Assembly: GCA_021201235.1 (NCBI GenBank)
Contig: JAJQFI010000024.1
Coordinates: 186,001 to 250,000 of the forward strand
DNA length: 64,000 nucleotides
From: Oscillospiraceae bacterium
GTDB taxonomy: Bacteria; Bacillota; Clostridia; Oscillospirales; Ruminococcaceae
Direction: 5' to 3'
The position numbers were made by a program, and so were the translations under genes. The notes under the pieces were generated by a model. The model saw only the letters and a program-made list of their open reading frames with translations, had not been told where the DNA came from and did not search any database. Positions 8,292-16,213 of the stretch are shown here, piece by piece (within the stretch, counting starts at the first letter, position 1; each line of letters opens with the position of its first letter).

Positions 8292-9317
8292 TTATCTTCT
8301 TCCGATTTCGAGCTCAGCAGGACCCGCATTGTCATGGTCGATGATGTACTTGACGAGGTCATCAACCTGAGTGAAAGCAAGACCAACATAGCTGTCGGCA
8401 CAACCATAGTAGATTGCCATCCTGCCGGTTTCGGCATCCTGAAGTGTAGCACACGGGAAGGCAACGTTCGGAACGAAGCCTCTCTCCTCGTACCACTCCT
8501 CGGGAGTGAGAAGATAAGTGGAGCAACGGTGAATAACCTTGGAAGGCTCATCAATATCGAGGATCGCTCCGCCGATGGAATAAACGAAGCCGTTGCAGGT
8601 GTTGGCAACACCGTGATAAATGAGGAGCCAGCCCTCGGAGGTCTCAATCGGAACTGCGCCTGCACCAATCTTGGTTCCCTCCCACCAGTTGTTGTAGGAG
8701 ATGCCCATTACATGGCGGTGATGTCCCCAGTATTCCATATCATAGCTCTCGGAGAGGAAGATATCGCCGAAGGGAGTATGACCGGAGTCGCTCGGGCGGG
8801 AAAGAAGCATATACTTGCCGTTGATCTTTCTCGGGAAGAGAACGCCGTTTCTGTTGAACGGAAGGAAGGGATTTTCGATTCTTACGAACTTCTTGAAGTC
8901 GGTGGTCTTGGCGATACCGAGGGTTGCGCCGTAGCCGTCCTGGCACCAAATCATGTAGAAGGTGTCTTCAATCTTGAGAAGTCTCGGGTCATACATATAG
9001 GCGGGCATGAAGGGCTTGCCTTCCTCGTCTACGAAATTGATTCTGTCCTTCTCAAATTCCCAGTGAATAGCATCATCGCTATAGCCGAGATAGAGGAACG
9101 GTACACCGTTGATTGATTCAGCTCTGAATACGCCGACAAAACGTCCGCCGTAGGTAACTACGGAGCTGTTGAATATTCTTGCAATTCCCTCAATCGGGTT
9201 TCTGCCGATGATTGGGTTTTCTGTGTATCTCCATACGGGGAGATTGTAATTTTCCGGCTTATCCTGCCAAGGAATATTGGGGAGATTTTCGCCGTTTATA
9301 ATCTTTACCTTGTCCAT
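8292..9317 (-). CDS. GH130 beta-1,4-mannosyl phosphorylase
   Basis: The 341-residue protein belongs to glycoside hydrolase family 130. It splits beta-1,4-mannosidic bonds with phosphate to give mannose 1-phosphate. It closely follows the mannooligosaccharide/mannosyl-GlcNAc phosphorylase subgroup: ENPIIGRNP, FNSSVV, YMYDPRLL with the catalytic Asp at about 110, NGVLFPRKINGKYMLLSRPSD, TPFGDIFLSES, and GWLLIYHGV. It is cytosolic with no signal peptide. Substrate choice between mannan oligomers and Man-GlcNAc (N-glycan core) cannot be fixed from sequence. No transporter or mannanase gene is adjacent, so the gene stands alone behind its own promoter. Confidence 0.88.
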   Translation of the reverse strand: MDKVKIINGENLPNIPWQDKPENYNLPVWRYTENPIIGRNPIEGIARIFNSSVVTYGGRFVGVFRAESINGVPFLYLGYSDDAIHWEFEKDRINFVDEEGKPFMPAYMYDPRLLKIEDTFYMIWCQDGYGATLGIAKTTDFKKFVRIENPFLPFNRNGVLFPRKINGKYMLLSRPSDSGHTPFGDIFLSESYDMEYWGHHRHVMGISYNNWWEGTKIGAGAVPIETSEGWLLIYHGVANTCNGFVYSIGGAILDIDEPSKVIHRCSTYLLTPEEWYEERGFVPNVAFPCATLQDAETGRMAIYYGCADSYVGLAFTQVDDLVKYIIDHDNAGPAELEIGRR

Positions 9318-9380
9318 TTTTTGCTCTGTCCTTTCGGTCTGATTTCAGAATTTATATCCCCTTCGGGCTTCTGCAAAATT

Positions 9381-9409
9381 ATTATATCACAGGCTCTCTG
9401 ACATTTCAA
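9381..9409 (-). promoter_or_regulatory. Promoter of the GH130 gene
   Basis: The minus strand reads TTGAAA, 17 bases, TATAAT, about 64 bases upstream of the GH130 start. No sugar-responsive operator is recognised. Confidence 0.65.
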
Positions 9410-9478
9410 GGGGGTGATTATCATTTTCTTTTGAATTGTCAGATAGCACACTGTGAGACTTGACTTTGAGGTCGATGT

Positions 9479-10561
9479 ATGTTAAATTTGATGATAAGGC
9501 ACATTTACCGGAACAAAATGAATGGAGTACTTTTAAAAATGAGTAACAGGAAGAAGTTTATCGAAAGCTGTGAGATGCTTGAGCACAAAATCTATATGCT
9601 CGGCGGACATGAGCAAAAGGTTCTGATAGAAGGAAAGAAAGCGGACAATCCGCTCGTTATATATCTCCACGGCGGTCCCGGCAACCCGATTCCGTTCGGC
9701 GAGGGCTGTAGCGGTCTCTTTCCTGACCTCGAAGAAAAGTGTACGATGGTCTATTGGGATCAGCTCGGTTGCGGCATCAACGACGCAGAGCTTGACGATT
9801 CCATTTGCATAGAAAGCTATGTCAATATGGCATCAGACTTGATAAAAGCATTGCATAAAGACTATCCAGATAACAAGATTTGTCTTTTCGGTGTTTCGTG
9901 GGGTTCGGTTCTGGCGGCGAGATGCGCTATCGAAGTTCCTGAGCTTCTGGATAAAGTGATGGTCTACGGTCAGATCACGAAAGAGCTTTTCTTCAACGAT
10001 GAGGTTTTCTCGGTGCTTGAGAAAAATGTATCAGAAATGAGTAAAAGCGAACTCGAAGCCTATGAGAGAGTCAAGAAAAGTGTCGTCCCGAGAACCGATT
10101 CCGACATAGCCGACATTGGAAATCTGATCAAGAAGTGCACCGACGGTTATCACAACCCGAACGGTGGGAAAACTACCGTCGGGAAGTTTGTAGTCGGAAT
10201 GCTCACAAGCCCGGACTATCATTTTAAAGACTTCAAGGCTGTTTTCGACAACGGCACCCACCGCAAGCCGATTATAATCCGCCAGTTGATGGATGTTGAC
10301 ATGAGAGACACTCTTGCAAAAATAAAGCTCCCCTACCTCATCGTGCAGGGAAGCTCAGACCTTGTTACTTCGACTAATACTATAAGAGACTATCTAAACG
10401 AATGTCCGAATGAGCATATCAGATTCAAAGTTATTCCGAACTCGGGACATATGCCGAGCGGAGAAGCAATGCAGTATCTGATGGAAGAGGGCATGAATTT
10501 CCTGTCGGAGGAAATTGCCGTCAACTGTCAGACTTATCCGGCTTCTTCCGAAGCTTCATAA
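9479..10561 (+). CDS. Alpha/beta hydrolase (proline iminopeptidase-like)
   Basis: This cytosolic hydrolase has 360 residues. The oxyanion-hole motif is YLHGGPGNP, the nucleophile elbow is GVSWGS (Ser about 140), and the acid and base are probably in QGSSDL (about 297) and NSGHMPSG (about 324). The HGGPG motif is typical of proline iminopeptidase-like enzymes, but the true substrate is unknown. GAGGT lies six bases before the ATG at 9479, though internal ATGs at 9518 and 9539 could also serve. Its last 41 bases overlap the 3' end of the convergent MFS gene. Confidence 0.75.
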   Translation: MLNLMIRHIYRNKMNGVLLKMSNRKKFIESCEMLEHKIYMLGGHEQKVLIEGKKADNPLVIYLHGGPGNPIPFGEGCSGLFPDLEEKCTMVYWDQLGCGINDAELDDSICIESYVNMASDLIKALHKDYPDNKICLFGVSWGSVLAARCAIEVPELLDKVMVYGQITKELFFNDEVFSVLEKNVSEMSKSELEAYERVKKSVVPRTDSDIADIGNLIKKCTDGYHNPNGGKTTVGKFVVGMLTSPDYHFKDFKAVFDNGTHRKPIIIRQLMDVDMRDTLAKIKLPYLIVQGSSDLVTSTNTIRDYLNECPNEHIRFKVIPNSGHMPSGEAMQYLMEEGMNFLSEEIAVNCQTYPASSEAS

Positions 10562-11717
10562 GCGCAAGACAGCAAACTATAAGCACTATCGGAAAGACCA
10601 TTGCGGCGGAAAGCCCGGTTTTCAGACTGTCGCCATTGAGTCCGGATACAAATCCAACAAGAGTCGGACCGCTTGTGCATCCGACATCTCCGGCGAATGC
10701 AAGAAGTGCAAAAAGCGCAGTCCCGCCCTTCGGAAATTCAGCAGAAGCCAAACTGTAAACTCCGGGCCACATTACTCCAACGGAAAGCCCGCAGAGCGCA
10801 CAGCCCAAGAGAGACAGAAGCGGCAATGGTGAAAGCACCGTGAGGAGATACGAAATCACGCAAAGGGTTGCGCTTCCTATCATAACCGGAAGTATATCGA
10901 CTTTGTGAGAAATCTTAGAGTTTGCAACTCTTGCGATTCCCATAAGAACCGCGAAGAGGCACGGTCCGGTTAAGTCTCCCACTGCCTTTGAAACCCCGAG
11001 ACCGCTTTCGGCAAACGCAGACGACCACTGGCTCATAGCAAGCTCGCTTGCTCCGGCACATAAAATCATTACTATGAACAGTATGAATATCTTTGATGAG
11101 AACAGGTCACGGATTTTCATCGAGCTTCCGTCTTCGGTAAGGGTTTCAATCGGCACCTGAGTGAACAGGAAAGCGTTAACAGTGGGAAGAACCGCCCAGA
11201 TACAGCACATTATCCTCCAGTTTTCGATTCCGAAAACGCTGAAAAATATTGTTGAGACAAGAATGACCAGAACAGCTCCCCAACAGTAGAACGAGTGAAG
11301 AAGGCTCATTGCGGATGCTTTGTCATCGGTCGGGCAGGCTTCAACAATCGGGCTTATCAGAACTTCTATGAGTCCCCCACCGACGGCGTAGATTATGACT
11401 GAAATCAGAAGTCCTATGTAGGCATTCGGAAGAACTGTCGGGAGAAAAGCAAGCATCAGAATCCCCACCGCCGAGAAGACATGTGCGGCAACGATGCAAG
11501 TCCTATAGCCAAGCTTGTCAATAATCTTGGTGCTGAGTAAATCGACTATCAACTGTGTGAGAAAGTTAAGCGTTGTGATAAGTGTTATCTGGCTTACCGA
11601 TATTCCGAATTCACTGCTGAAGGTCACAAAAAGAAGCGGAGCAAACAGGTTTACCACCGCTTGGGTTATGTATCCGACGTACGAACAACGAATTGTGCTT
11701 TTATAGCTGAGTTTCAT
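10521..11717 (-). CDS. MFS transporter
   Basis: The protein has 398 residues with about 12 predicted membrane segments and a charged C-terminal tail (LRKKPDKSDS). The loop between TM2 and TM3 (STKIIDKLGYRT) fits the MFS motif-A region. The substrate is unknown; sugar and drug efflux subfamilies share this architecture. It lies 78 bp downstream of the iron-type repressor gene, with a hairpin in the gap. The 3' end overlaps the convergent hydrolase gene by 41 bp on the opposite strand. Confidence 0.78.
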   Translation of the reverse strand: MKLSYKSTIRCSYVGYITQAVVNLFAPLLFVTFSSEFGISVSQITLITTLNFLTQLIVDLLSTKIIDKLGYRTCIVAAHVFSAVGILMLAFLPTVLPNAYIGLLISVIIYAVGGGLIEVLISPIVEACPTDDKASAMSLLHSFYCWGAVLVILVSTIFFSVFGIENWRIMCCIWAVLPTVNAFLFTQVPIETLTEDGSSMKIRDLFSSKIFILFIVMILCAGASELAMSQWSSAFAESGLGVSKAVGDLTGPCLFAVLMGIARVANSKISHKVDILPVMIGSATLCVISYLLTVLSPLPLLSLLGCALCGLSVGVMWPGVYSLASAEFPKGGTALFALLAFAGDVGCTSGPTLVGFVSGLNGDSLKTGLSAAMVFPIVLIVCCLALMKLRKKPDKSDS

Positions 11718-11745
11718 AAAAATCTCCCTGTTTTTTGCAAAGATA

Positions 11746-11776
11746 TGTCCCGTTTTTTAAGCGGGACAATTTTTTA
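11746..11776. terminator. Hairpin between the DtxR-like and MFS genes
   Basis: TGTCCCG (11746-11752) pairs with CGGGACA (11762-11768). The better T run (ATTTTTTAT) is on the plus-strand side. On the minus strand, where both flanking genes lie, the tail is poor, so it may only attenuate. Confidence 0.45.
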
Positions 11777-11795
11777 TAAATTTTGAATTGATGAC

Positions 11796-12182
11796 TCACC
11801 ATTCTATTCCGGTGATGCCGTATCCGGCGGCGAATTTCTTGATTGCCGCAAAAGAAGTGTCGCTGATATCGTGCTCCATTTTGCAGGCATCATTCTGAGC
11901 TGTTTCCTCATCAACTCCGAGCCTGACAAGAATCTTTGTGAGTACAGTATGACGCTCGTAGATTTTCTCGGCAACCTCGAGTCCGGCATCGGTAAGAGAA
12001 AGATAGCCGTCCTTATCCACAGTGATATACATTCCGTTTTTGAGAAGCCCGACAGCACGACTTACACTCGGCTTTGAAAATCCCATATACTCGGCAACGT
12101 CCAGTGAACGGACATATCCCTTTTGATGTGAGAGTATATATATAGTCTCAAGATACATTTCACCTGACTCCGCAAGATGCAT
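11796..12182 (-). CDS. DtxR/IdeR-like iron-dependent repressor
   Basis: The 128-residue protein has the DtxR-family winged helix (DVAEYMGFSKPSVSRAVGLLKN) and dimerization domain. The metal-site segment DACKMEHDIS carries C-x-x-E-H as in iron-responsive DtxR/IdeR, rather than the E-x-x-E-H of manganese-responsive MntR. The SH3-like third domain is absent. It is divergent from the feo operon, whose upstream region holds palindromes of DtxR-box type, so it is the likely repressor. That link is inference from sequence and position. Confidence 0.8.
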   Translation of the reverse strand: MHLAESGEMYLETIYILSHQKGYVRSLDVAEYMGFSKPSVSRAVGLLKNGMYITVDKDGYLSLTDAGLEVAEKIYERHTVLTKILVRLGVDEETAQNDACKMEHDISDTSFAAIKKFAAGYGITGIEW

Positions 12183-12231
12183 TCTGACTCCTCCTTCTTG
12201 TGAATCGTAATATTTTGCTTTTCACACATCT

Positions 12232-12260
12232 ATAATAACATCACAAAGCAAAAAATGCAA
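12232..12260 (-). promoter_or_regulatory. Promoter of the DtxR-like repressor gene
   Basis: The minus strand reads TTGCAT, 17 bases, TATTAT, about 50 bases before the repressor start. Confidence 0.5.
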
Positions 12261-12306
12261 GGGGAAGATGAATTTTTGAGCCTTAAAAATTATGCACAAT
12301 TTTGTT

Positions 12307-12322
12307 GTTAGCTTAGGCTAAC
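12307..12322. promoter_or_regulatory. DtxR-type operator 1 (distal feo site)
   Basis: GTTAGC-TTAG-GCTAAC is a perfect 6-bp inverted repeat resembling the DtxR/IdeR box (TTAGG..A..CTAA type). It lies 45 bp upstream of the feo -35 element. Confidence 0.7.
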
Positions 12323-12366
12323 CTCTTGTGAATCCTGCCGAATGTGAAAAAATCGGGAAAAAGATA

Positions 12367-12422
12367 TTGACAAAAACTCGAAAATGAGCTATTCTATATG
12401 AAAACGGTTAGCTTGAGCTAAC
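12367..12422 (+). promoter_or_regulatory. feo promoter with overlapping operator 2
   Basis: TTGACA at 12367-12372 is followed after 17 bases by TATTCT at 12390-12395. A second perfect palindrome, GTTAGC-TTGA-GCTAAC, covers 12407-12422 at the expected transcription start. A repressor bound there would block initiation. Confidence 0.75.
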
Positions 12423-12468
12423 CTCAAGATGTCGTTTTATGTGGATATTTCAACAAGAGGTGACATAT

Positions 12469-12681
12469 ATGATTCCTTTGCCGATGGCAGATGTCGGGGA
12501 AGAATGTGTAATAAAAAAGGTAAACGGCGTGCCGGATGTCAAGTCTCATCTTGAAGACCTGGGATTTGTACCGGGTGCTGTGATAACGATTGTAACCGTA
12601 ATGGGCGGCAACGTAATAGTCAACGTCAAAGATTCCAGAATCGCAATAAGCGAAGAGCTGGCAAGAAAAATCATGGTTTGA
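12469..12681 (+). CDS. feoA: FeoA family protein (first copy)
   Basis: The 70-residue SH3-like protein starts MIPLPMADVGEE at an ATG eight bases after AAGAGGTG. It shows the FeoA pattern DLGFVPGAVITIV followed by GNVIVNVKDSRIAI. FeoA proteins assist FeoB in ferrous iron uptake by an unresolved mechanism. It is the first gene after the operator-controlled promoter. A longer upstream reading (from 12439) would overlap operator-proximal DNA and lacks a ribosome site. Confidence 0.9.
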   Translation: MIPLPMADVGEECVIKKVNGVPDVKSHLEDLGFVPGAVITIVTVMGGNVIVNVKDSRIAISEELARKIMV

Positions 12682-12716
12682 AATTATAATTCAAATATTA
12701 CAAGGAGGTATGTCAG

Positions 12717-12938
12717 GTGAAAACGCTCAGAGATGTAAAAATCGGCGAAACCTGCACGGTTGTAAAGCTTCATGGCGAGGGTGCCGTAAAACGTCGCATC
12801 ATGGACATGGGTATTACAAAAGGTGTTGAAGTTTACGTTCGCAAGGTTGCCCCTCTCGGTGATCCGGTCGAGATAACCGTCAGAGGATATGAGCTTTCTA
12901 TAAGAAAAGCCGACGCTGAAACCATTGAGGTTCAGTAA
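12717..12938 (+). CDS. feoA: FeoA family protein (second copy)
   Basis: The 73-residue product starts at GTG 12717, eight bases after AAGGAGG; the nearby ATG at 12710 is in another frame. The FeoA signature is RRIMDMGITKGVEVYVRKVAPLGDP...GYELSIRKADAE. It differs clearly from the first copy, so the pair is not a recent duplication. Two separate FeoA proteins ahead of FeoB are common in clostridia. Confidence 0.92.
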   Translation: MKTLRDVKIGETCTVVKLHGEGAVKRRIMDMGITKGVEVYVRKVAPLGDPVEITVRGYELSIRKADAETIEVQ

Positions 12939-12975
12939 ACATTTGGGGAGCTATTCCCCATTATTTAAATCATTC

Positions 12976-13024
12976 GATTAGCCTATGCTAATAAGCCTGA
13001 GCTAACTCTCAGACGAGGCTAATC
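12976..13024. promoter_or_regulatory. Internal DtxR-type palindromes before feoB
   Basis: ATTAGC-CTAT-GCTAAT (12977-12992) is a perfect inverted repeat of the same type as the two feo operators. A degenerate copy (TAAGC-CTGA-GCTAA) and a terminal half site GGCTAATC follow within 30 bp. GATTAGCC at 12976 and GGCTAATC at 13017 could also pair in the RNA. A second iron-controlled point between feoA and feoB is suggested. Confidence 0.6.
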
Positions 13025-13044
13025 AGAAGAGAGGAATAACTATT

Positions 13045-15555
13045 ATGGACAAGGAAATAAGAATTGCCCTTGCGGGTAATCCGAACTGCGGTAAAACTAC
13101 GCTGTTCAACGCCCTGACCGGTTCCAACCAATTTGTCGGAAACTGGCCCGGCGTAACTGTTGAAAAGAAGGAAGGAAAGCTCAAAAAGCACGATGGCGTT
13201 ATCGTCACCGACCTTCCGGGTATCTATTCACTTTCCCCCTATACCCTCGAAGAGGTTGTAGCGAGAAACTATCTCATCAATGAGCGTCCCGATGCCATTC
13301 TGAATCTGGTTGACGGAACAAACCTTGAAAGAAACCTTTATCTGACAACCCAGCTCACCGAGCTTGGAATTCCTGTTGTCGTTGCCGTCAACATGATGGA
13401 CATTGTCAAAAAGAACGGCGACAAGGTTAATCTTAACGAGCTTTCCAAGCAGTTGGGATGCAAAGTTCTTGAAATGTCAGCTCTCAAGGGCGACGGTGTT
13501 ATGGAAGCGGCTGAAGCGGCTCTGGACGCCGCAAAGAATGCGAAGACCGTCCCGATGCACACCTTCTCGGGTCCTGTTGAGCACGCTATCGCCCACATCG
13601 AGGAAGCGGCTGTACATAATCTTCCCGAGGAGCAACAGCGCTGGTATGCAATCAAGATTTTCGAAAGAGACGAAAAGGTTCTTGAGCAGTTGAAGCTTGA
13701 TTCAGGAGTTCTCTCACATATTGAAGCGGATATAGTTGCCGCCGAGAAAGAGCTTGACGATGACGCTGAATCCATAATCACAAATGAAAGATACGTCTAT
13801 ATCGGCTCCATAATCAAGTCCTGTCATGTCAAGAAGAATGCAGGAAGCCTTACAGTTTCGGATAAGATTGACAAGGTTGTTACCAACCGTTGGCTCGGTC
13901 TTCCGATATTTGCGGTTATCATGTTCTTGGTTTACTACATCTCGATGGTTACCGTCGGTGCGGCGGCTACCGACTGGGCTAATGATGGTTTATTCGGCGA
14001 TGGCTGGCATCTCTTCGGAATCGGAAGCTCAGCATACAATGAAGATGCCGAAGAATACGGAAATTCGCCTGACATCGTTCTTGCATTTGCAGATGAAGAC
14101 AGCGATCTTGCAGATATTATCGACACTGAAAGCGAAGACTTCAACGCCGCTGTAGCAAAGGCTGAAGTAAACGCACTCGTTGCATCTGTTGACTCTTCCG
14201 CTACCGCAGAGTACGAAGTGGAAGATGAAGAAACGCTCGCCGTTGAAACCGAAACCGCTACATATGAAGATCTGGTTGCGGCGGCTGAAATTCTTGAAAA
14301 ATATGAATATGCAGAGCCTGACCCTGCCGACTACGGTGTCTGGGTCCCCGGTATTCCGGTTCTCATTGAAAGCGGACTCGACGCCATTAATTGCGCTGAC
14401 TGGCTAAAGGGACTTATCCTTGACGGTATTGTTGCCGGTGTCGGTGCGGTTCTCGGATTCGTCCCTCAGATGCTTGTTCTGTTCCTCTTGCTTGCTTTCC
14501 TTGAGGCTTGCGGATATATGGCAAGAATCGCATTCGTCCTCGACAGAATCTTCCGCAGATTCGGTCTTTCCGGCAAATCCTTCATTCCGATTCTTATCGG
14601 TACAGGTTGCGGAATCCCGGGAATCATGGCTTCTCGAACGATTGAAAACGAGCGCGACAGACGTATGACCATCATGACCACAACCTTTATCCCCTGCGGT
14701 GCCAAAATGCCGTTCATCTCGATGATGGCGGGTGCTATCTTCGGAGGCTCTCCTGTAATCGCAGTCGGTGCATATTTCCTCGGTATGGCGGCAATAATCG
14801 TTTCAGGTATTATGCTCAAGAAGACGAAGATGTTCGCAGGAGACCCGGCGCCGTTCGTTATGGAGCTCCCCGCTTACCATATGCCGACACTTGGAAATGT
14901 CCTGAGATCCATGTGGGAGCGTGGCTGGTCCTTCATTAAGAAGGCAGGCACAATCATCCTTCTCTCGACCATCGTTATCTGGTTCACATCCTTCTTCGGA
15001 TGGGCACCCGACGGATTCAGAATGCTCGCTGAGGAAGAAATGGAATACAGCATCCTGGCTAAGATAGGTTCGCTCGTTGCGTGGATATTTGCTCCTCTTG
15101 GCTGGGGCAACTGGCAGGCGGCTGTTGCGGCTGTTACCGGTCTCGTTGCAAAAGAGAATATCGTTGCCACAATGGGCATTCTCTATGCCGGAGGAACCTC
15201 TGCATACGCCTCGATTGCGGAAGCATTCACGACCGTTTCCGGACTTTCGTTCCTCATCTTCAACCTTCTCTGCGCTCCCTGCTTCGCGGCTATGGGTGCA
15301 ATCAAGCGCGAGATGAACAACACAAAGTGGTTCTGGTTTGCAATCGGATATGAGTGCGGATTCGCTTATGCAATCGCCCTTATCGTAAATCAGCTCGGAA
15401 ATCTCTTCACCGGTGCGCTGTTCGCAAGCGGAACTGTAATGGGCGTTGTAAATGTAGTGTCACTTATCGTAGCGGTTGCTCTTATCGTTCTTATGGTTTA
15501 CATGCTTGCTAAGCCCTATAAGCCGGCTGAAAAGCTCACTGTCAGTGCAAAATAA
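13045..15555 (+). CDS. feoB: Ferrous iron transport protein B
   Basis: The 836-residue membrane protein imports Fe2+. The N-terminal G domain has G1 GNPNCGKTT (about 11-19), switch region WPGVTVEKKEG, G3 DLPGIYSL and G4 NMMD. Gate motifs and transmembrane helices run from about 290 to the C terminus (ESGLDAINCADWLKGLILDG, GTGCGIPGIMASRT). Between the first and second membrane segments (about residues 316-431) sits an acidic, Asp/Glu/Ala-rich insert not found in typical FeoB, where the strand goes nearly directly to the W-x-P stretch. The gene follows the internal palindromes by 20 bp. Confidence 0.95.
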   Translation: MDKEIRIALAGNPNCGKTTLFNALTGSNQFVGNWPGVTVEKKEGKLKKHDGVIVTDLPGIYSLSPYTLEEVVARNYLINERPDAILNLVDGTNLERNLYLTTQLTELGIPVVVAVNMMDIVKKNGDKVNLNELSKQLGCKVLEMSALKGDGVMEAAEAALDAAKNAKTVPMHTFSGPVEHAIAHIEEAAVHNLPEEQQRWYAIKIFERDEKVLEQLKLDSGVLSHIEADIVAAEKELDDDAESIITNERYVYIGSIIKSCHVKKNAGSLTVSDKIDKVVTNRWLGLPIFAVIMFLVYYISMVTVGAAATDWANDGLFGDGWHLFGIGSSAYNEDAEEYGNSPDIVLAFADEDSDLADIIDTESEDFNAAVAKAEVNALVASVDSSATAEYEVEDEETLAVETETATYEDLVAAAEILEKYEYAEPDPADYGVWVPGIPVLIESGLDAINCADWLKGLILDGIVAGVGAVLGFVPQMLVLFLLLAFLEACGYMARIAFVLDRIFRRFGLSGKSFIPILIGTGCGIPGIMASRTIENERDRRMTIMTTTFIPCGAKMPFISMMAGAIFGGSPVIAVGAYFLGMAAIIVSGIMLKKTKMFAGDPAPFVMELPAYHMPTLGNVLRSMWERGWSFIKKAGTIILLSTIVIWFTSFFGWAPDGFRMLAEEEMEYSILAKIGSLVAWIFAPLGWGNWQAAVAAVTGLVAKENIVATMGILYAGGTSAYASIAEAFTTVSGLSFLIFNLLCAPCFAAMGAIKREMNNTKWFWFAIGYECGFAYAIALIVNQLGNLFTGALFASGTVMGVVNVVSLIVAVALIVLMVYMLAKPYKPAEKLTVSAK

Positions 15556-15576
15556 TAAACTAATGAGGTGTTTGTA

Positions 15577-15768
15577 ATGGTCATATGGCTCGCCAAAAAT
15601 ATCGGGACAATAATAGTGCTGATAGTTCTTGTTGCGATTGTCGCCGGAATAGTTTTGGCTATGCGCAAGGACAAGAAAAGCGGAAAGCTCAGCTGTGGCG
15701 GAAACTGCGGCAGTTGTGGAGCATGTGCTCATGCGGCATCCTGTGCGGCAGGAAAAAAGAAGATGTGA
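15577..15768 (+). CDS. FeoB-associated Cys-rich membrane peptide
   Basis: The 63-residue peptide has one membrane helix (about 8-29) followed by a short basic cytosolic tail with C-x3-C-x2-C-x2-C spacing (SCGGNCGSCGAC) and a further Cys. This matches the small FeoB-associated cysteine-rich family. A role in receiving or sensing iron at FeoB is inferred. GAGGTG lies six bases before the chosen ATG; a GTG nine bases upstream is less likely. Same operon as feoB. Confidence 0.85.
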   Translation: MVIWLAKNIGTIIVLIVLVAIVAGIVLAMRKDKKSGKLSCGGNCGSCGACAHAASCAAGKKKM

Positions 15769-15859
15769 ACTCTTCCCTGCTACTGTAACAGTACACACTT
15801 ATCAGGCGGAAGAATCGACAGGTTTTCCCGCCTGAATTAATAAAGGAGGAAAATGCAGA

Positions 15860-16108
15860 ATGACTGAAACTGTTCTTAAGATAGACGGTATGATGTGCTC
15901 GATGTGTGAATCGCATATCAATGACGTAGTGAGAAGCAAATTCAAAATAAAAAAGGTTACTTCTTCTCACAAGAAAGGCGAAACTATAATAATCTCAGAA
16001 TCCACTTTACCGATTGATGAACTTTCCGATGCCATAGGTGCTACCGGTTATAGGGTCTTGTCTGTTGACAGTCACCCACACATCAAAAAGGGGCTTTTTT
16101 CAAAATAA
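15860..16108 (+). CDS. Heavy-metal-associated (HMA) domain protein
   Basis: The 82-residue ferredoxin-like fold protein has the metal-binding loop GMMCSMCESH (M-x-C-x-x-C form M-C-S-M-C) near residue 11. HMA domains bind soft metals such as Cu(I) as small chaperones. AAAGGAGG precedes the start at 15860. It lies 91 bp after the Cys-rich peptide, with an 8-bp inverted repeat (TCAGGCGG/CCGCCTGA) but no T run in the gap, so it may be part of the feo transcript. No copper ATPase is adjacent. Confidence 0.75.
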   Translation: MTETVLKIDGMMCSMCESHINDVVRSKFKIKKVTSSHKKGETIIISESTLPIDELSDAIGATGYRVLSVDSHPHIKKGLFSK

Positions 16109-16132
16109 TTTTGAAATTCGACAAAATTCGAG

Positions 16133-16160
16133 TTGATGTTTTCGAAATATGTGGTATAAT
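16133..16160 (+). promoter_or_regulatory. Promoter of the Spo0A-C gene
   Basis: TTGATG is followed after 16 bases by a consensus TATAAT with TG-G before it. It lies about 54 bases ahead of the start codon. Confidence 0.65.
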
Positions 16161-16213
16161 ATAGGAAGAAGGCGAATAAAGCCGATAACAAATAACTATA
16201 GAGAGGGTTTAAC

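Noticed and set aside
8334-9116. 260-codon plus-strand frame
   Set aside because: Antisense to the GH130 gene, which is unmistakable. Mirror frames of this kind are common in GC-moderate genes.
16089-16115. Terminator after the HMA gene
   Set aside because: AAAAAG-GGG-CTTTTTT has a 3-base loop and a weak A-T stem inside the coding end; not convincing.
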